DNA from: Serilophus lunatus
Taxonomy: Eukaryota; Chordata; Aves; Passeriformes; Eurylaimidae
Length of the DNA: 64,000 nucleotides
Direction of reading: 5' to 3'
Assembly: GCA_013399895.1 (NCBI GenBank)
Contig: VXBA01003437.1
Span: 925,967-989,966 of the forward strand
The translations under genes and the position numbers were made by a program. Within the stretch, counting starts at the first letter, position 1, and the number at the start of each line of letters is the position of its first letter. This document shows positions 38,728-51,268 of the stretch, in pieces. The notes under the pieces were generated by a model. The model was not told where the DNA came from and ran no database searches. It was given only the letters and a program-made list of their open reading frames with translations.

Positions 38728-39620
38728 TCACAGGATCATATAGTTTGGAAAAGACCTCTGAAATCATGGAGTCTAACCTTGACCAATCAGCACCTTGCCA
38801 ATTAGACCACGGCACTAAGGCGTCCAGTCATTTCTTGAACACCTCCAAGGATGGTGAATCCACCATCTCCATAGGCAGTGTTTAACATCTCTTTCCATTA
38901 AGAAATTCCTCCTAATGTCCAGCCTGAATCTCCTCTGGCAAGCTTGAGGCTAATTCCTCCTGTCCTGTTACTGGTTGCCTGGGAGAAGAGACTGATCTTC
39001 CCGTCTGGCTACAACCTCCTTTCAGGCAGTTGCGGAGAGCAATAAGGTCACCCCTGAACCTCCTCTTCTCCAGGCTGAACAACCTCAGCTGCTTCAGCCA
39101 CTCCTAATATGACTCATTCTCTAGACCCTTCACCAGCTCTGTTGCCATACTCTGGACACCTACTCCGGCACCTCAATGTCCTTCTTGTAGTGAGAGACCC
39201 GGAACTGAATACAGGATTTGAGGTGTGGCCTCACCAGTGTGAAGTACGGGGGGACAATCACTTCCCTTGTCCTGCTGGCCACATTATTCTGGATACAGGC
39301 CATTATGCCATTGGCTGCCTTGGCCACCTGGGCATTCTGCTGGCTCATATTTATCCGGCTGTTGACCAGCTCCTCCAGGTCCTTTTCAGCCACTTCTCCA
39401 CTTTTCAGCCTCTCTTCCCCCAGCCTGGGATGGTGCATGGGATTGTCGTGGCTGGGCTTGGCACTTTGCCTTGTTGAACTTCATGCTGTTGATCTAAGCC
39501 CATTGATCCAGCCTGTCCATATCTCTCTGCAGAGCCTTCCTACACTCCTGGTGAACTTAGTATATAATCTGTGATTTTACTGAGGGTGCACTCAATCCCC
39601 TCATCCAGATCATTAAGGCT
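38728..39620 (-). mobile_element. CR1 LINE, 5'-truncated, minus strand
   Basis: On the plus strand the block starts with the reversed CR1 3' end 'atcacaggatcatatagttt', then 'ggaaaagacctctgaaatca' and 'ggagtctaaccttgacc', a signature of the CR1 subfamilies common in birds. It continues through the reversed ORF2 C-terminus to 'cattgatccagcctgtcca' and 'ctgagggtgcactcaatccc', where similarity stops near 39620. About 0.9 kb remains. Several stops and frame breaks show it is inactive. The 3' signature differs from the copy at 5851-6945, so the two belong to different CR1 subfamilies and inserted independently. Confidence 0.93.
38830..39500 (-). pseudogene. CR1 ORF2 remnant (C-terminal region only)
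   Basis: The minus strand encodes 'MKFNKAKC' (near 39465-39490), then in an open frame at 39160-39438 'NSRINMSQQNAQVAKAANGI', 'NVASRTREVIVPPY' and 'LVRPHLKSCIQF'. In a shifted frame nearer the 3' end are 'LFSLEKRRFRGDLIAL' and 'DSPSLEVFKK'. The order and spacing are those of CR1 ORF2 downstream of the RT catalytic box, which is truncated away. At least one frameshift lies between the two groups. Confidence 0.88.
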
Positions 39621-42600
39621 GGACTGTGATGGAAGGGGCTGAAATACCATTAGTGCCACATTGGTGCTGCAAAGCACCCGAGTGTAGTAGGGACAGCTTT
39701 ATCTTTCCAAGCTACCAGGAGATTCAGTCGTGGAGAGGGATATGTAACAATGACTTAAGATTTAAGGGTATTGCCAAAACTCCAGTGCTACTATTCAGAA
39801 TTCCTCATGCCTCTCCATTCAAAGCACCATCCTTAACCTGATTGGATTCTGAGGTCCTCTCAGACATTCTGGTCTCTTTTCAAAAAAGCTGAGCTGTTGA
39901 AACCTGGTGCTCTGGTTGGATTTCAGTCTGTGTGGTTCTGACAGTGTGCATCTCTCTTCAGTTTCAGCTGGATTCTCTCATTTTTGCTTCTTTCTTAAAT
40001 GTTTGGGTTACAGTGTTATGTTTGTTCCCTCACACATCAGAGACTACTGGAATTTAGGGTTTATAAATTGCCTGGGTTGTTTGTTGATTTTTTTTTTTTT
40101 TCAAATACTGACTGTTCAGGTTTTGTCATTTGAATATCTTAGAAAACCATTACATTTTGTGGTAGTTTCTGGGGCTTTTGTAGTAAGTTCTTATTAACTC
40201 CGATACTTTTAAGGTGAGTCACAAAAAGTATAGGTGTCCTTGGTAATGCTGTGGCATTACCAAGAGTAAGAGAACCCCATTACATACCATCCCACCATAC
40301 ATGTCCTAGTAGTTCAGCTGCAGTGCCGACTGTTGGCACCTCACAGTACGATCCCAGGTCAGCCCCAACACTAACCTCCTGCAAAAAGGATTGCTGGCAG
40401 CCAGCATAGCAGGGCAAAGTTAGGTGAGGAGAAGTAGATCATGTGATTACAGACTAAAAGTAATTGATAAGCAGAGAGAAAATGGAGAAAGAAGTGATCA
40501 GTTAAAAACCAGGAGTTTTTCCTTTTTCTTTAGCAAGTGTGGAACTCACTTATTCTGCAGTCACAGTCCTGGCGCCCATTTAAAGACAGGGAGATATTCT
40601 GTGTAATATCCTTGCTAATTGGGAAATCAAAGATTTACCTCTGTCCTTGAAAATAAGAATTAATGCATTTGTTTCTGTAGTGCCAATTAAATCCTCCATT
40701 TAATTCTGGGAGGCAGCTGAAGATGTTTGTAACTGAGACTTCGGATGTACTCATTTTAATGCATCTATCTTAGTTGCTCTCGGATTTTTCCTTCTCTCTG
40801 GTGTCTTACATCCAGGACAGCTGCTTCCGAGGACATTAGCATGTTCTAATCCTGTATGTTTGTGGCCTTTTTACTCAACCCCTGTCTTTGATCTCATACT
40901 GAAAACCCTGTTTAGTTGTCTAAATGTTATGAAGCTCAGAGTGGTCTCATCCTTTCATATGGAGTGAACAGTTAAGAGCTACTTTGTAACTGCCCAACTG
41001 AGCAGAAATTTAACACTGGTTGTTACAAGATTACAGTTCCTTCTAGCAAGTCATATTTGGTGTGGGGGGGTAAGAGTTAGGGATGAGAGTTGTTTGTTGG
41101 TCTGAGAGTTCTAGATGTTGTTCAGTGGCTCTTGTAAAGCTTGCTCATACCCGCAAGTTTTCTGGTGCAGCGGCTGTTCCGGGATCTGCCCTCTACCTGC
41201 ATTGGCAATCCTGTGGAGCTTTTAGGAAAGCCTTCAGCCGGTGATAGAGTGAGAAGAGCTAGTAGTGTTTGAGTTCTTTCATTTAATGCAAATTTCATTT
41301 TTTTCTGCTATTGGAGCATCTTTCCTCCTTCTTGCTACAGGTACAACAGACAAGTGAAGGCTAGTATCCAGGGAATAACATTAAATTCAAACCAAGGGAT
41401 CTGATGCACGATCAAGCTCATCTGTTTCCACCAAACTGGAACAGCTTCTTGTATGTGTATTCTTATCCAACATGAGATAATTTGATTGATTTCACTTTCC
41501 CGTGAAAGCGGATTACTGGATTTGTGTTACCTTACTTTGCTTTTCCCACTGATAACTACCGCCTAAAAAGCAGAACTCAATAATTTCTGGATAGCTGTAC
41601 CTTGTGCATCTATAATATCATGTTTGCAAATCCTGAAACTTCACAATGACCAAACAGTAATTTAGAAAATGGGGATGATTTTTTAAAATTCCTTTCTTTC
41701 TGAGTTAATCTCTGTTTAAAAATTTAGGAATGCTTTTCTGACTGTGTCTTTGAAAAGCTTTGTAGACTTAGCCAACTGTTGCTGTATTCAGAAATATTGT
41801 TATGAATACAGCTAATTCCTTGAGCAATGTGATTTTCTTCTGGCAGTTTGCTCTTCCTGCAGAGCTCCAAGGTGATCTGTAGCTGTGAGTCCAGAAGCCT
41901 TGTAAGTCATGCTTTCTGAAGAACTTATCTGTAACTGCACAGAACTAAATGCCCTTTATTTAGCACTTTGCATAGCAATAGAATAAATTAATAAAATGAA
42001 AACTAGTCTCAACATGTTCTCTAGCAGTCAGTTAAGTCAATGTAGACCGCACTGTCAATGCACATCATGGAGCAGGAAGAAGTTACCTCTCTAATCACTT
42101 CACTAGTGTTCAGGCTTTCACATTTTGCTTGGATTTGACTCACTGGAGTACTTGTCAGCTGGCCTAGCTAGCTTGTCATGTTATCTGTTGAGTCTCTTCA
42201 ACTGGCCTGTCTCCCTTGCGTGAATGCATGAATAATAACTCTTTAATTGGGGTGTTACCGGAGAATGGGCCTGGCTACATGTCTCTGTTAGAAGCTTCAA
42301 CACTCATTCTTGAGATGAAGAGTTACACTGCCCTATTTCTCAAAAGCTCATATAGCAATAGCTAACTTTTTCAATGTTTTCTTCATTAAGAAAAAGTCTC
42401 AATCTTTTCCATTTTTTTCATTTATTTTTCCCCCGCCAGGGAAAACCTGATATTAGGATATTCAGCTGCCTGTCTCATTTCTTAACATGCAATTTGTCAG
42501 AAAGTGAGTTTCCATTAAATTCTTAATAATTAGCATACTTGGACTTTGATAGACACTTCTTTTTGCAACAAAATTTTTTTTAGCTCATTACCTGCATGCA

Positions 42601-43049
42601 AGATCAGTCAGCAAAATTCCTGTCTGTCAGACATCTCTATCTTTGCTCATTTTTAACCAGTTTGAGATCTGTAAGTATTGCAATAAATTACTGCACTGGA
42701 TCTCAGATTTTAAATGGGTCACAGGTGAAATGAGTTGGGAAAACTGCCTAGAATATGTTAAATACTTTCTTGTTCCTTTCCATGTGTTTAGAAATTACAT
42801 TTTTCCCTGTTTTTTAATGCTAACAATGGGAGCAGGACTTCAGGTTACATCAGCAGTGGAGTGGTATCTGGAGAGCCATAATCCTTTAGAAAAGAGTATT
42901 TAGTATTCAGTCCTCCCTTTGGAAGGGACTGGCAGGACTTTAGGCAACCTCTATCTACATGATGCCTAGTTCTAGCTAGGCTTATTAAGCCTATCATAGG
43001 CACTGGATTCAACTTATTTTTTGTTATTCACTACAGTGTGTTCTCTGAC
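39621..43049. other. Non-coding; T14 run
   Basis: T14 at 40088-40101. Contains the short self-complementary words 'ggtaatgctgtggcattacc' near 40242-40261 (a small hairpin with GGTAATGC/GCATTACC arms). No exon or repeat family recognised. Confidence 0.5.
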
Positions 43050-43700
43050 TAAATTGAGTTTTCCATTGCTATTGCAGCTGCTTTTTCAAAAGAACTGGTT
43101 GTAAATGCACAGCCTCTTTTTTTTTTCTGAACATCTTACTTAACAAACACATGGACCTGGCTGTATTAACATAAAAATCTCTTCTTGCTCGTCCACTGGC
43201 CTTTTCCCCTGTGGATGGCTGTTGTAAAAGAGCTCTTGAAAGTGCAAACAGTGCTGCAAGTTCTCAACCAGTTCTGTCCAACAGCTTGTCAAGATGTCAG
43301 AGGAGAAGACAGCTACGGCAAAAATCCAAGCCCTTACCCTGGATGACATGCATGGCAACGTTGAGTAATTTTTGCCCCAGGGTAATGCTAAAGTAAATTA
43401 TATATTAAAAATGAGGTAGGGAAAGTAGCAAAGAAGTGGCTAATCCCACTAAGCCGTGGGCTAGAGAGAGCTTTTGGCCATGAGCATGGAATGAACAGAT
43501 CCCAGCTGGCTGCAATGGGCCATCCAGTCACATTAACTTCAAAGGGGCTCTCAGCAGCTATGGGTTCTCTCGGGCATACTAATATCATCCAGGAGTAGAG
43601 AGGAGAGGAGATGATGCTCAAAGAGGGTAGACTGCATTGCCCACTTGACAATTAGCGATGGGAAATGAAGGGAAAAGTAAATTTTGTCATGTCTCTGCGT
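43050..43700. promoter_or_regulatory. Candidate conserved or constrained block
   Basis: 43190-43390 stays open in several frames at once, including a tiny ATG frame at 43294-43368, with no convincing splice sites. 43400-43700 carries 'cacattaacttcaaagggg', which recalls the 'ttgacttcaatgggg' word of ancient amniote repeats, and the homeodomain-like 'ttgacaattag' at 43645-43655. It could be a regulatory element, an ancient repeat or a decayed exon. Support is weak. Confidence 0.22.
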
Positions 43701-44689
43701 AAATATGTTCCTCTGTGGAGGCAAGGCAGGAAACACTAGCAGCAAATGGCATGAAAAGCTCTTCTAAAATTCTTTTTCTAGTCAGTCCTCACTGTACGTG
43801 CATGTGTGCTGTGATCCCAGTACTCGTTGTCAGATACTGTGTAGCTCTGACCTTGAAATCAGGACAGACAGTGAACGGCAGTTGGAAAGAGAGCCAAACT
43901 CTTCGTGGCCTGTGTTACATTCCTTCTGTCTGGAGTGCAGATGGAAGCATGATCCAGCTCTTTGGACTTTCCTGGCCCCAAGCAACATGGCTGTCAATGG
44001 GCCTCAGGTCCCCTTATTTGCAACTGATTTTGAATCTTCTGCATTTCAAAGGGACTGTCTGCAAAAGATAATGATGAATGTTATGCATCAACCTGTGGCT
44101 TCTGGCAGTCGGACTTTAAAAGAGGTAGAACAAACTTTGAAAATAATACCAGTGAGTTTTTGTTCCTGTCACTCTTTCCTTTACCAAAACCTTGCTCATA
44201 CCGCTGCCTAGCTGCCTAGTGTTGAGAGAAAGAAAACATATGGGAATCAATATGGAAACTGAATATAAGCTAAAGACCAGCAAGTCACACCTGCTTCTTT
44301 GGGGGCCCTCATTCTGTGTGGGCCACTCAGACAACAGGGCAAGGAGGAGAACATAAGTTAACAGTACTTGAGTGTTTGCTGTTGAATTCTCTCTTCAGAT
44401 ACAAATATTGATGCAGGATGGTGGCTGAGGCTGTCAGACTTCTGGTTCAGGTAGGTGAGTCATTTAAAAGCCACATAACTGAAAGGTTAGCCAAGGATAA
44501 AGAGCGAGCTGTTTTCACCACTGAGGTGGCTGCAAGCCACCACACATAGGCATGAGATTGCAGGCAACTTGTCGTTGTGCTGCTGAGGGAGCTGACTCAC
44601 AGCTGCTGTCTGATCAAAGTCAGCGCTCTTCCCTTCTCTCCTTCAGAAGGGGACCCTGTCCTCATTTCTGAGCTGTTGCAAGCCGAGTG
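43701..44689. other. Non-coding, nothing recognised
   Basis: Two overlapping plus frames (43715-44071 and 43798-44211, up to 137 codons) lie here. They overlap each other out of phase and show no domain or splice context, so neither is called. Confidence 0.45.
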
Positions 44690-44830
44690 GCTGCTTTTAA
44701 TAGAGTGTGCACAGAAGATGGTTGTAGGCAATTGAATTAGGGTTGCGTTATTAGTCCATCTGTGCAATATGCTCTGTTTATTGACAATCTGGTTAGAGTG
44801 GCTGGAGCTTGTTAAAGGTAAAGTGTTTCC
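44690..44830. promoter_or_regulatory. Weak candidate conserved non-coding element
   Basis: Dense factor-like words ('ggcaattgaattagggttg', 'gcgttattagtccatctg', 'gtttattgacaatctgg', Fox/Sox/homeodomain-like) without simple repeats. Texture only. Confidence 0.22.
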
Positions 44831-47800
44831 TACTGTTTAATTTTGGGAGTTGTCCCCCTCTTAAGAAGCAGCACTGTCTTTAGACTGAAAAGGGACTCTG
44901 TATAAAGTGTCTGCACTATTTTCCTGGCCTTCTGGGAGGGGGAAGGATTGCATGGGACTATAATAGCAGGATTGCTCTGTAGTTTGTTGTGATATGCATG
45001 CTCCCGCTCCATTTGCTTGAGCCAAGGGGCAGATGCTGGCATGTGGGATTTTGTACAGGACTCCGGGGAAATCTCTCTTGCTCACTTTTCTAAAGGTTGC
45101 CCAGTAGCGTCTGTTCTATGGCAACCATGAGCCAAAGTCATTTTCTTAGTGTCATGTGTCCATGAGGTATCTTTGTGAATGAAACGTGTACATCAGAAAG
45201 AAAACACCTGCACTGCGCTGTTGGTTCAGGAAGGTGTGACGGGACTTTTGCAGCAGATTTTATGTCAAGCTCTTGCCTGTAACAGTAGCCTCACTGTGGT
45301 ATCTGAGATGGAAAGCTTATCTTTAAAGTTGATCCCATAAGAAAGTAGGGGACCAATACTGCAACTGCTTATGCAACAAATGTATTTCTTTTTGAAGATA
45401 GAAGGACCATACTATTGCCTGGTGAATAGAAAAATGGCCAGAATCATAACTCTTTACAAAAACCAATCAGGCTTTTGACTTCCCTGGAATCCCTTATTTC
45501 AGAACTTGGCTGTCAGTGCAGTCCCATTCTGCTCGCCAGCCTGAGATGTTTATTCTTGTATATCAGAGCTATCCATAGTGGTCCAGTCACATCTTATAAA
45601 TAATCTTGATGGGTCTGTTTCAGTATGGTGTCCCAGTAAGTGAGCTCAATTGCTGCACGAGACAACAAAAAATGTCACTGGTATCTGTATCTGTTTATAG
45701 GTTCATAGTGAAAACTGCATGTAGATAAGCAGCACTGATGACTAAAGAGGGTGTAGGAGTGACTTATGAGAGCAGACATGGAAAGCTAAATAAGTATAAC
45801 TTAACTACAGAGCAATTTATAAGACATGCTATAACTGTATTTGGAGCTTGAAAGGAACAGGAAGGTGGATAATGGTTTAGGGTGATCCAGTGGGGATTCA
45901 ATTTAAGCAAAGGATCAAGAATCATAATTCTTTGTGATAAGGATATATAAAATCTTCACTCTGAATAAAAAGACCTTCTATCACTTTCTTTGTACAGAGC
46001 AGAAAATAGTTGTAATCTATGAAACAGCATAACGACTGCATAGCACAGGAGATGCATTTAACCTTTTTAAGATAGGTACTGTTTTTCAAATTGAGTTATG
46101 AAGCAACTTCAATTTCTAGAAGTCCAAACTGCAAAGGACAGCTCTTGGGCACTACAAGGATTCTTATTGTGGCTAGTTATTTTTGAAAGAATCAGATAGA
46201 GCTAAATAACAAACTTACTGAAACAAAGTGCTCAACTTGAAAAAGACAGAATTTTAAGCAGTATTGTTTATACTGATATGAAGGCTGGTGTAAACCTAGA
46301 AAACCTTATCTTCAGTTAACTGAAGCAACACCTGTGAAGCAACACAGTATTAAAAGAGGAGAACAGTTAAGAATGCCTAAAAATTTGCTATTCTTAAGAC
46401 TAGCAGCATTACTGTAGCTCGCCAGTACTGTGCAGGAACATCCCTCTTCATTGAGAGCTGCGAGACTGCAAAAGTCAGTCCATATGAAAATGAGCAGCAC
46501 AGTTTAGAGACAGTCTGCAGTTAGAGATCAAACCTTGAAAAGCCACGGATCACATAACAAGTCTGCATCGTGTATTCATCCTCTTCATCTGGAAGAAGGA
46601 AAAGTTTAATAACTGAAAGCTAGACTAAGGAATCCAATCCATCCAGATACTACAGAGAGAGAAGACTGTGGAATATCAATGCACTTTGAAATCAGTATCC
46701 TGATAGGCCCTGGTGTATTTGTGATGATTTGCAAGTAACCTGACAGTGCATGAAATAATTGTCTTTGTAGATATGAGACAACATTGACATCGACTTTGAA
46801 ATTTAAATGAAAGAAACATGGTAGGGTTCTTTTAGATGCATAACCTTGGTACATTGACTTATTTTTTCTTTATAATAGGTTAATTACTTGAACAAGTATT
46901 AGTTAAATAGGTTTCTGCTTTATTATAAAGCAGAAATAACCATGTAAGGGTCTGTGTTCTTGAACAGTTACATATATTGCTTCCTACCCTGATATAAACG
47001 CAACCTAAACCAAAGTGATTTAATTGTCTGGGAGTAAGTAATTGTTATTCACAAAATGCTTTGCTTGGCCTGTCCTGTTGCCACTGCGAAATGCAAATCA
47101 CAAGGCAAATAGCACTATAGTCTCATTTGTTTGTGTGCTGTGTGCAGCACACATGGCAGAGGCACAAGCAGCAGCTTTTGTAGCCAGTTAGGAAGCTGCA
47201 CTGGTGTCCTGTGTCCTCAATGCAATTTCTTTGCAACAAATGGTTGTGTTTGAGCAGAAACTTCCGTTGAACAGTTCTGTCCTTTTCAACATCTGGGGTT
47301 TGCTGTTGTATGGAATCTGCAGATAAGCAGGAAGTTATTCAATATTAATAGGTTTATTTTATCAGTTTAAGTGTTTATTAAAGAGAGTTCCCTAGGATAT
47401 GATAAAATCTTTATTCAAAGCTATGAAGAAATGATAGAATTTGATAATCCTTCTAGTGCATTTGGTACAAAACCATTTTACATTTTCAACAAAGACCATT
47501 GCTGCCCTAATTACAAACTGTTACACTCTAAATAGTAGAATTTAATCTTGTCTCGTCTCAATATCAGCATTTGCTTTATCAATCTTGTCAGGTGGTGTTT
47601 GTTGGAGGGGGCATTCAATTTCATGCCATTTTAAACTATTTCACTGGCAAAGCACATAGATTCACAACGTATTTAAATGGAAAATGGAAATTCTCAGTAA
47701 AAAAAAATCCTAAGATCTCATTTGAGTTAGCATATAGTCCTCTGTGTGATTCTCTGTGGGACACCAGTCTGCGTGTAATCCTAGGCCTTTCTGTAGCAGC

Positions 47801-50213
47801 ATCCTTCAACAGTTTCCTCCAGATTGCTATGTGGAAGAACATTAGTTTTACATTCAGCACTCAGTTTCCCTGTTCAATAATGGTAGTAAATTCATAGTGT
47901 AAAATACACAGAATTGAGAATGTCCAGGCAAACCCAGCTGCCAGGTAAGCTCCAGCTGTTAGCCAGAGTTAACAAGCAATGCACTGTATTATGAGTAGCT
48001 CAAAATCTGTTATTTTTTCCAGAAATCCAACACAAAAATGCCACAGTCGGTGTTGGTTTTTGGTGGAGGAGAGGACTGGTTGTATTGCTTTCTGTGGCTT
48101 TGCCAGGGTCAAGGTGCGTTCAGAATCTGAGTGTACCCTGGGGAAAACATTTTTAAGTCCTGACAGCAGTATGTGTTTGAGCATATGTGCAATGAAATAA
48201 CTTGTTTCTTCTGCTATAAAATGTGGTAGGGTCCCAGTGGAGGAATATGCTCTGGTAGGAGGCTGAGTAATACAGAGAGTCTTTTCTTGCACAATCCTAA
48301 GCTTCCAGGTGATCTGTATGTTTTCCTTTTGCTCTTAAAACTGCCCAACCACAGCTGTGCTGCACTGCTGGTATTGTCTTCATTGCAGATGTGAGGAGTG
48401 CATGTGAGCCACAGAATATTTTCTTACCAGGATTTCTTACTTTCCCTCTCTTCCTCCTTTTTCTTTCCCCACCTGCAGCACAAGGGAATAAATCAGTAAC
48501 AAGTGAGAAAATACTGCTTGGGTTTATTGTTTAATTCCCTGGGTACTTGATTTCTGGAGAACAGAGCTTTAAGTTCGAAGCAGTCCCTAAGCAACAGTCT
48601 GGCTGTAATTCATGCTTCCTTTTCTTACCAAGACACAGGAAGCCCCAGGTCTTCGCAGGGATGAGCCTGTCTGAGATGGAGAATATATCCTCATTGCTCT
48701 TAGGTGTGCTCAGGATGTTTTATCACACTGGACAGTATTCATGTCTTGGTAATGGCAGCCTGACTTCCTGAAGTACCACGTTTGGCCTGAAGTCTGTCAT
48801 TTTCACCATTTTTTTTCAAAAGTTGTTAATATGAGGGCAATATCCAGCTCCCACTGAGAATCTGGTTATTTTTCTTTAGTGCCTTCATGGGAAATAAAAT
48901 ATCTTGAAAATCTGCCTCCCGTCTGTGCTTGATGAGCAGGCTGAACATATAACTCTCAGATTGCTGTTCAGATTTCTCATTCCATGTCTTGGTGCAGAAA
49001 TCACTGAAATCAGGAGAGGCAGGAATGCAGCTGGTAATTTTTGCTAGCCAGTCTTTTTAGCTCTCTGGACTTGATGAAAGCAACATCTCAGTTTGGTAAT
49101 ATGAACAGCTAAGCCTGGTTTCATTGCTGCTTGCACAGATTTTTGTGTGAAAGATATCAGAAAAAAGCTGGAATTGTAACGACAAACCAGAAAAGGAAGT
49201 CAGAGCAGGAAATGGGCATGTCATGTCCCATAATTTGCCAGCACTTCTTAGTCTTCCATTGTTGTAAACTTCATATTCTATTTCTGTTTATCCATCCTTT
49301 TCTCCAAGGCTACAAACTCAGAATAGCTTTGCTTGTGATATCCCCATCTGTCCCAGCTGTGTGCTATTTCTGAGTGGATGATGCCATTTGCAGCATGTTG
49401 CCACACTGCGTAACTTCTGAAACGGGCAAATATCCACCAAAGGCTGGGGGGGCAACGCCAAAATTTATTACCCTGATGACCTCGCACAGCTCTCCAGGGG
49501 TGCACTAATTATGGTATCAGTCTACCTTCTGCTGTAGTACTGTTTCAAAGTGCCTTCTGCATTTCAGGGAATGTCTTGGGTTCAGTACAATTAAATCACT
49601 TTTATATGATTTTAGGTTCAATAAGGTAAATTTGTTGCCAGTATAAAATGTCTTCAAGTATTTTGGGAAGAAGGGCTGATTTGAGCTGGTGTTCATTATG
49701 GGAAGACTAATGGGGCCACTGATCCCATTAATTTGTTATTGACCCTTAACTTCCTGTAATGGGTCAGGCATCCCTACTGTAGCTTCAGGACAAGTTTACC
49801 CAGTGAAAAAATTCTTATCCTGTTGTATAATATCTTTCTTTAGAAAAGTTCCATTCATCTTCTGTGTCTGATTTTAGTAGGGTTTCTGCTGTATATCCAG
49901 TCCTATATTGTGTAGCTATAGAGGCAGGTTATACAACTTAGGCAGGGTCCCACGGCAATCGTGGTGTCTCCCCAGTACTGTAATGTAACGGTGCTTGTGG
50001 AGTCAGATTATATCTTTTTCTAGTTTATCTGTTTGGGGTTGTGGTTTTTCTAGTTCAGCTGTACATATTAAGACAAATATGAAATGTCCTGTGGAGGATT
50101 TCAAAACATCCCAGCCTGCCTCTGTGAAGGACGGGCTTTATGAGAGTTAGCATTTCTCTGAAAGTGCTTGTATTATGGAAACACCAAAATTCAAGCTGAG
50201 TCAGTAGCATGCA
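44831..50213. other. Non-coding, nothing recognised
   Basis: About 5.4 kb of unique-looking, AT-rich sequence. The longest frames (47571-47897 plus, 108 codons; 47969-48292 minus, 107 codons) have random composition. No repeat family recognised. Confidence 0.5.
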
Positions 50214-51268
50214 TGGAGATGTAACTTACTTGGACCACTTGATGGTTAAGGACTTGGCTGGATGGTCACACTAAGAGTTGTGGTCAATGGCTCAATGACC
50301 AAGTGGACAAGTGACAAGTGATGTTCTTCAGAGTTGGTATTGGGACCAGTGCTGTTTAATGTCTGTGTCAGTGACCGAGCACACCCTCAGCAGGTTTGCT
50401 GACAACACCAAGGTGTGTGGTGCGGTCAACACACTGTAGGGAAAGGATGCCACCCAGAGGGACCTTGACGGGCCTGTGTGAACCTCATGAAGTTGAACAA
50501 GACAAAGTACAAGGTCCTACACGTGAGTTGGGGCAATCTCAAGCACAAATACAGTTTGGGCAAAGAATGGATTGAGAGCAGCCCTGAGGAGAGGGACGTC
50601 ATGGTGTTGGTGGATGAAAACTCAACATGACCTGGCAATGTGCACTTGCAGTCCAGAAAGCCAACTGTATCCTGGGTTGCATCAAAAGCAGCATGGCCAG
50701 CAGGTTGAGGGAGGTGATTCTGCTCCTGTACTCTGTTTTCATGGGACTCCCAACCTGAAGTACCAAGTCTAGCTCTGAGGTCTCTAATATAAGAAAAGCA
50801 TGGACTTGTTGGAGCAAGTCCAGAGGAGAGCAAGGAAGATGTCTGGAGGGCTGAAGCATCTCCCCTGTGAGGACAGACTGAGAGAACTTGGGACTGTTCA
50901 GCCGGTGAAAAGTAAGACTCTGAGGAGACTTTCTTGCAGCCTTCCAGCACCTAAAGGTCTGGAGAGGGACTTCTGGCATGAGCTTGTAGTGACAGGACAA
51001 GAAGGAATGTGTTCAAACGGAAAGAGAGTAGATTTAGATTAGGTGTTAGGTAGAAATTCCTAACAGGGTGATTGGACACTGGAACAGATTTACCAGAGAA
51101 GTTGTGGATGCTCCATGACTGGAATTGGGTGCAAGGCAGCACTGGATGGGGCTTTGAGCAACCTGCTCTAGTTGGAGGTGTCCCTGCCCATGGCAAGGGG
51201 ATTGGATCTAGATGCTTTTTAAGGTCCCTTGCAACCCAAACCTTTCTAAGATTCTATGTTTCTGTAGG
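50214..51268 (+). mobile_element. CR1 LINE, 5'-truncated, plus strand
   Basis: This is the best-preserved CR1. It enters the RT region with 'gacttggctggatggtc' and 'ttgtggtcaatggctcaatg', passes 'ggtattgggaccagtgctg' and 'caccctcagcaggtttgctg', and keeps long ORF2 runs such as 'aacctcatgaagttgaacaa' and 'gcaatctcaagcacaaatac'. It ends in the 3' signature 'ctagatgctttttaaggtcc' and the octamer tail 'attctatgtttctg'. About 1.05 kb remains. Short internal deletions and stops (for example near the RT catalytic box, where about 20 bases of consensus are missing) make it inactive. Confidence 0.95.
50330..51240 (+). pseudogene. CR1 ORF2 remnant (RT end and C-terminal region)
   Basis: Plus-strand conceptual translation gives the RT catalytic box as 'RFADNTKVCGAV' (TTTGCTGACAAC at 50395-50406), 'NLMKLNKTKYKVLH', a 'ESSPEERDVMVLVDENST' segment with a stop following, and from 50800 'MDLLEQVQRRARKMSGGLKH' with 'RLRELGTVQPVK'. 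The tail near 51100 includes a sequence corresponding to 'EVVDAPSLE..' and 'LDGALSNLL'. The second Asp of FADD is Asn. The 174-codon frame on the opposite strand (50426-50950) is only an antisense shadow of this. Confidence 0.88.

Noticed and set aside
43798..44211. 137-codon plus frame
   Set aside because: Overlaps another open plus frame out of phase and lacks motif or splice support.
50426..50950. 174-codon open frame on the minus strand
   Set aside because: It lies exactly antisense to the plus-strand CR1 ORF2 remnant. Low stop density in CR1 antisense explains it.
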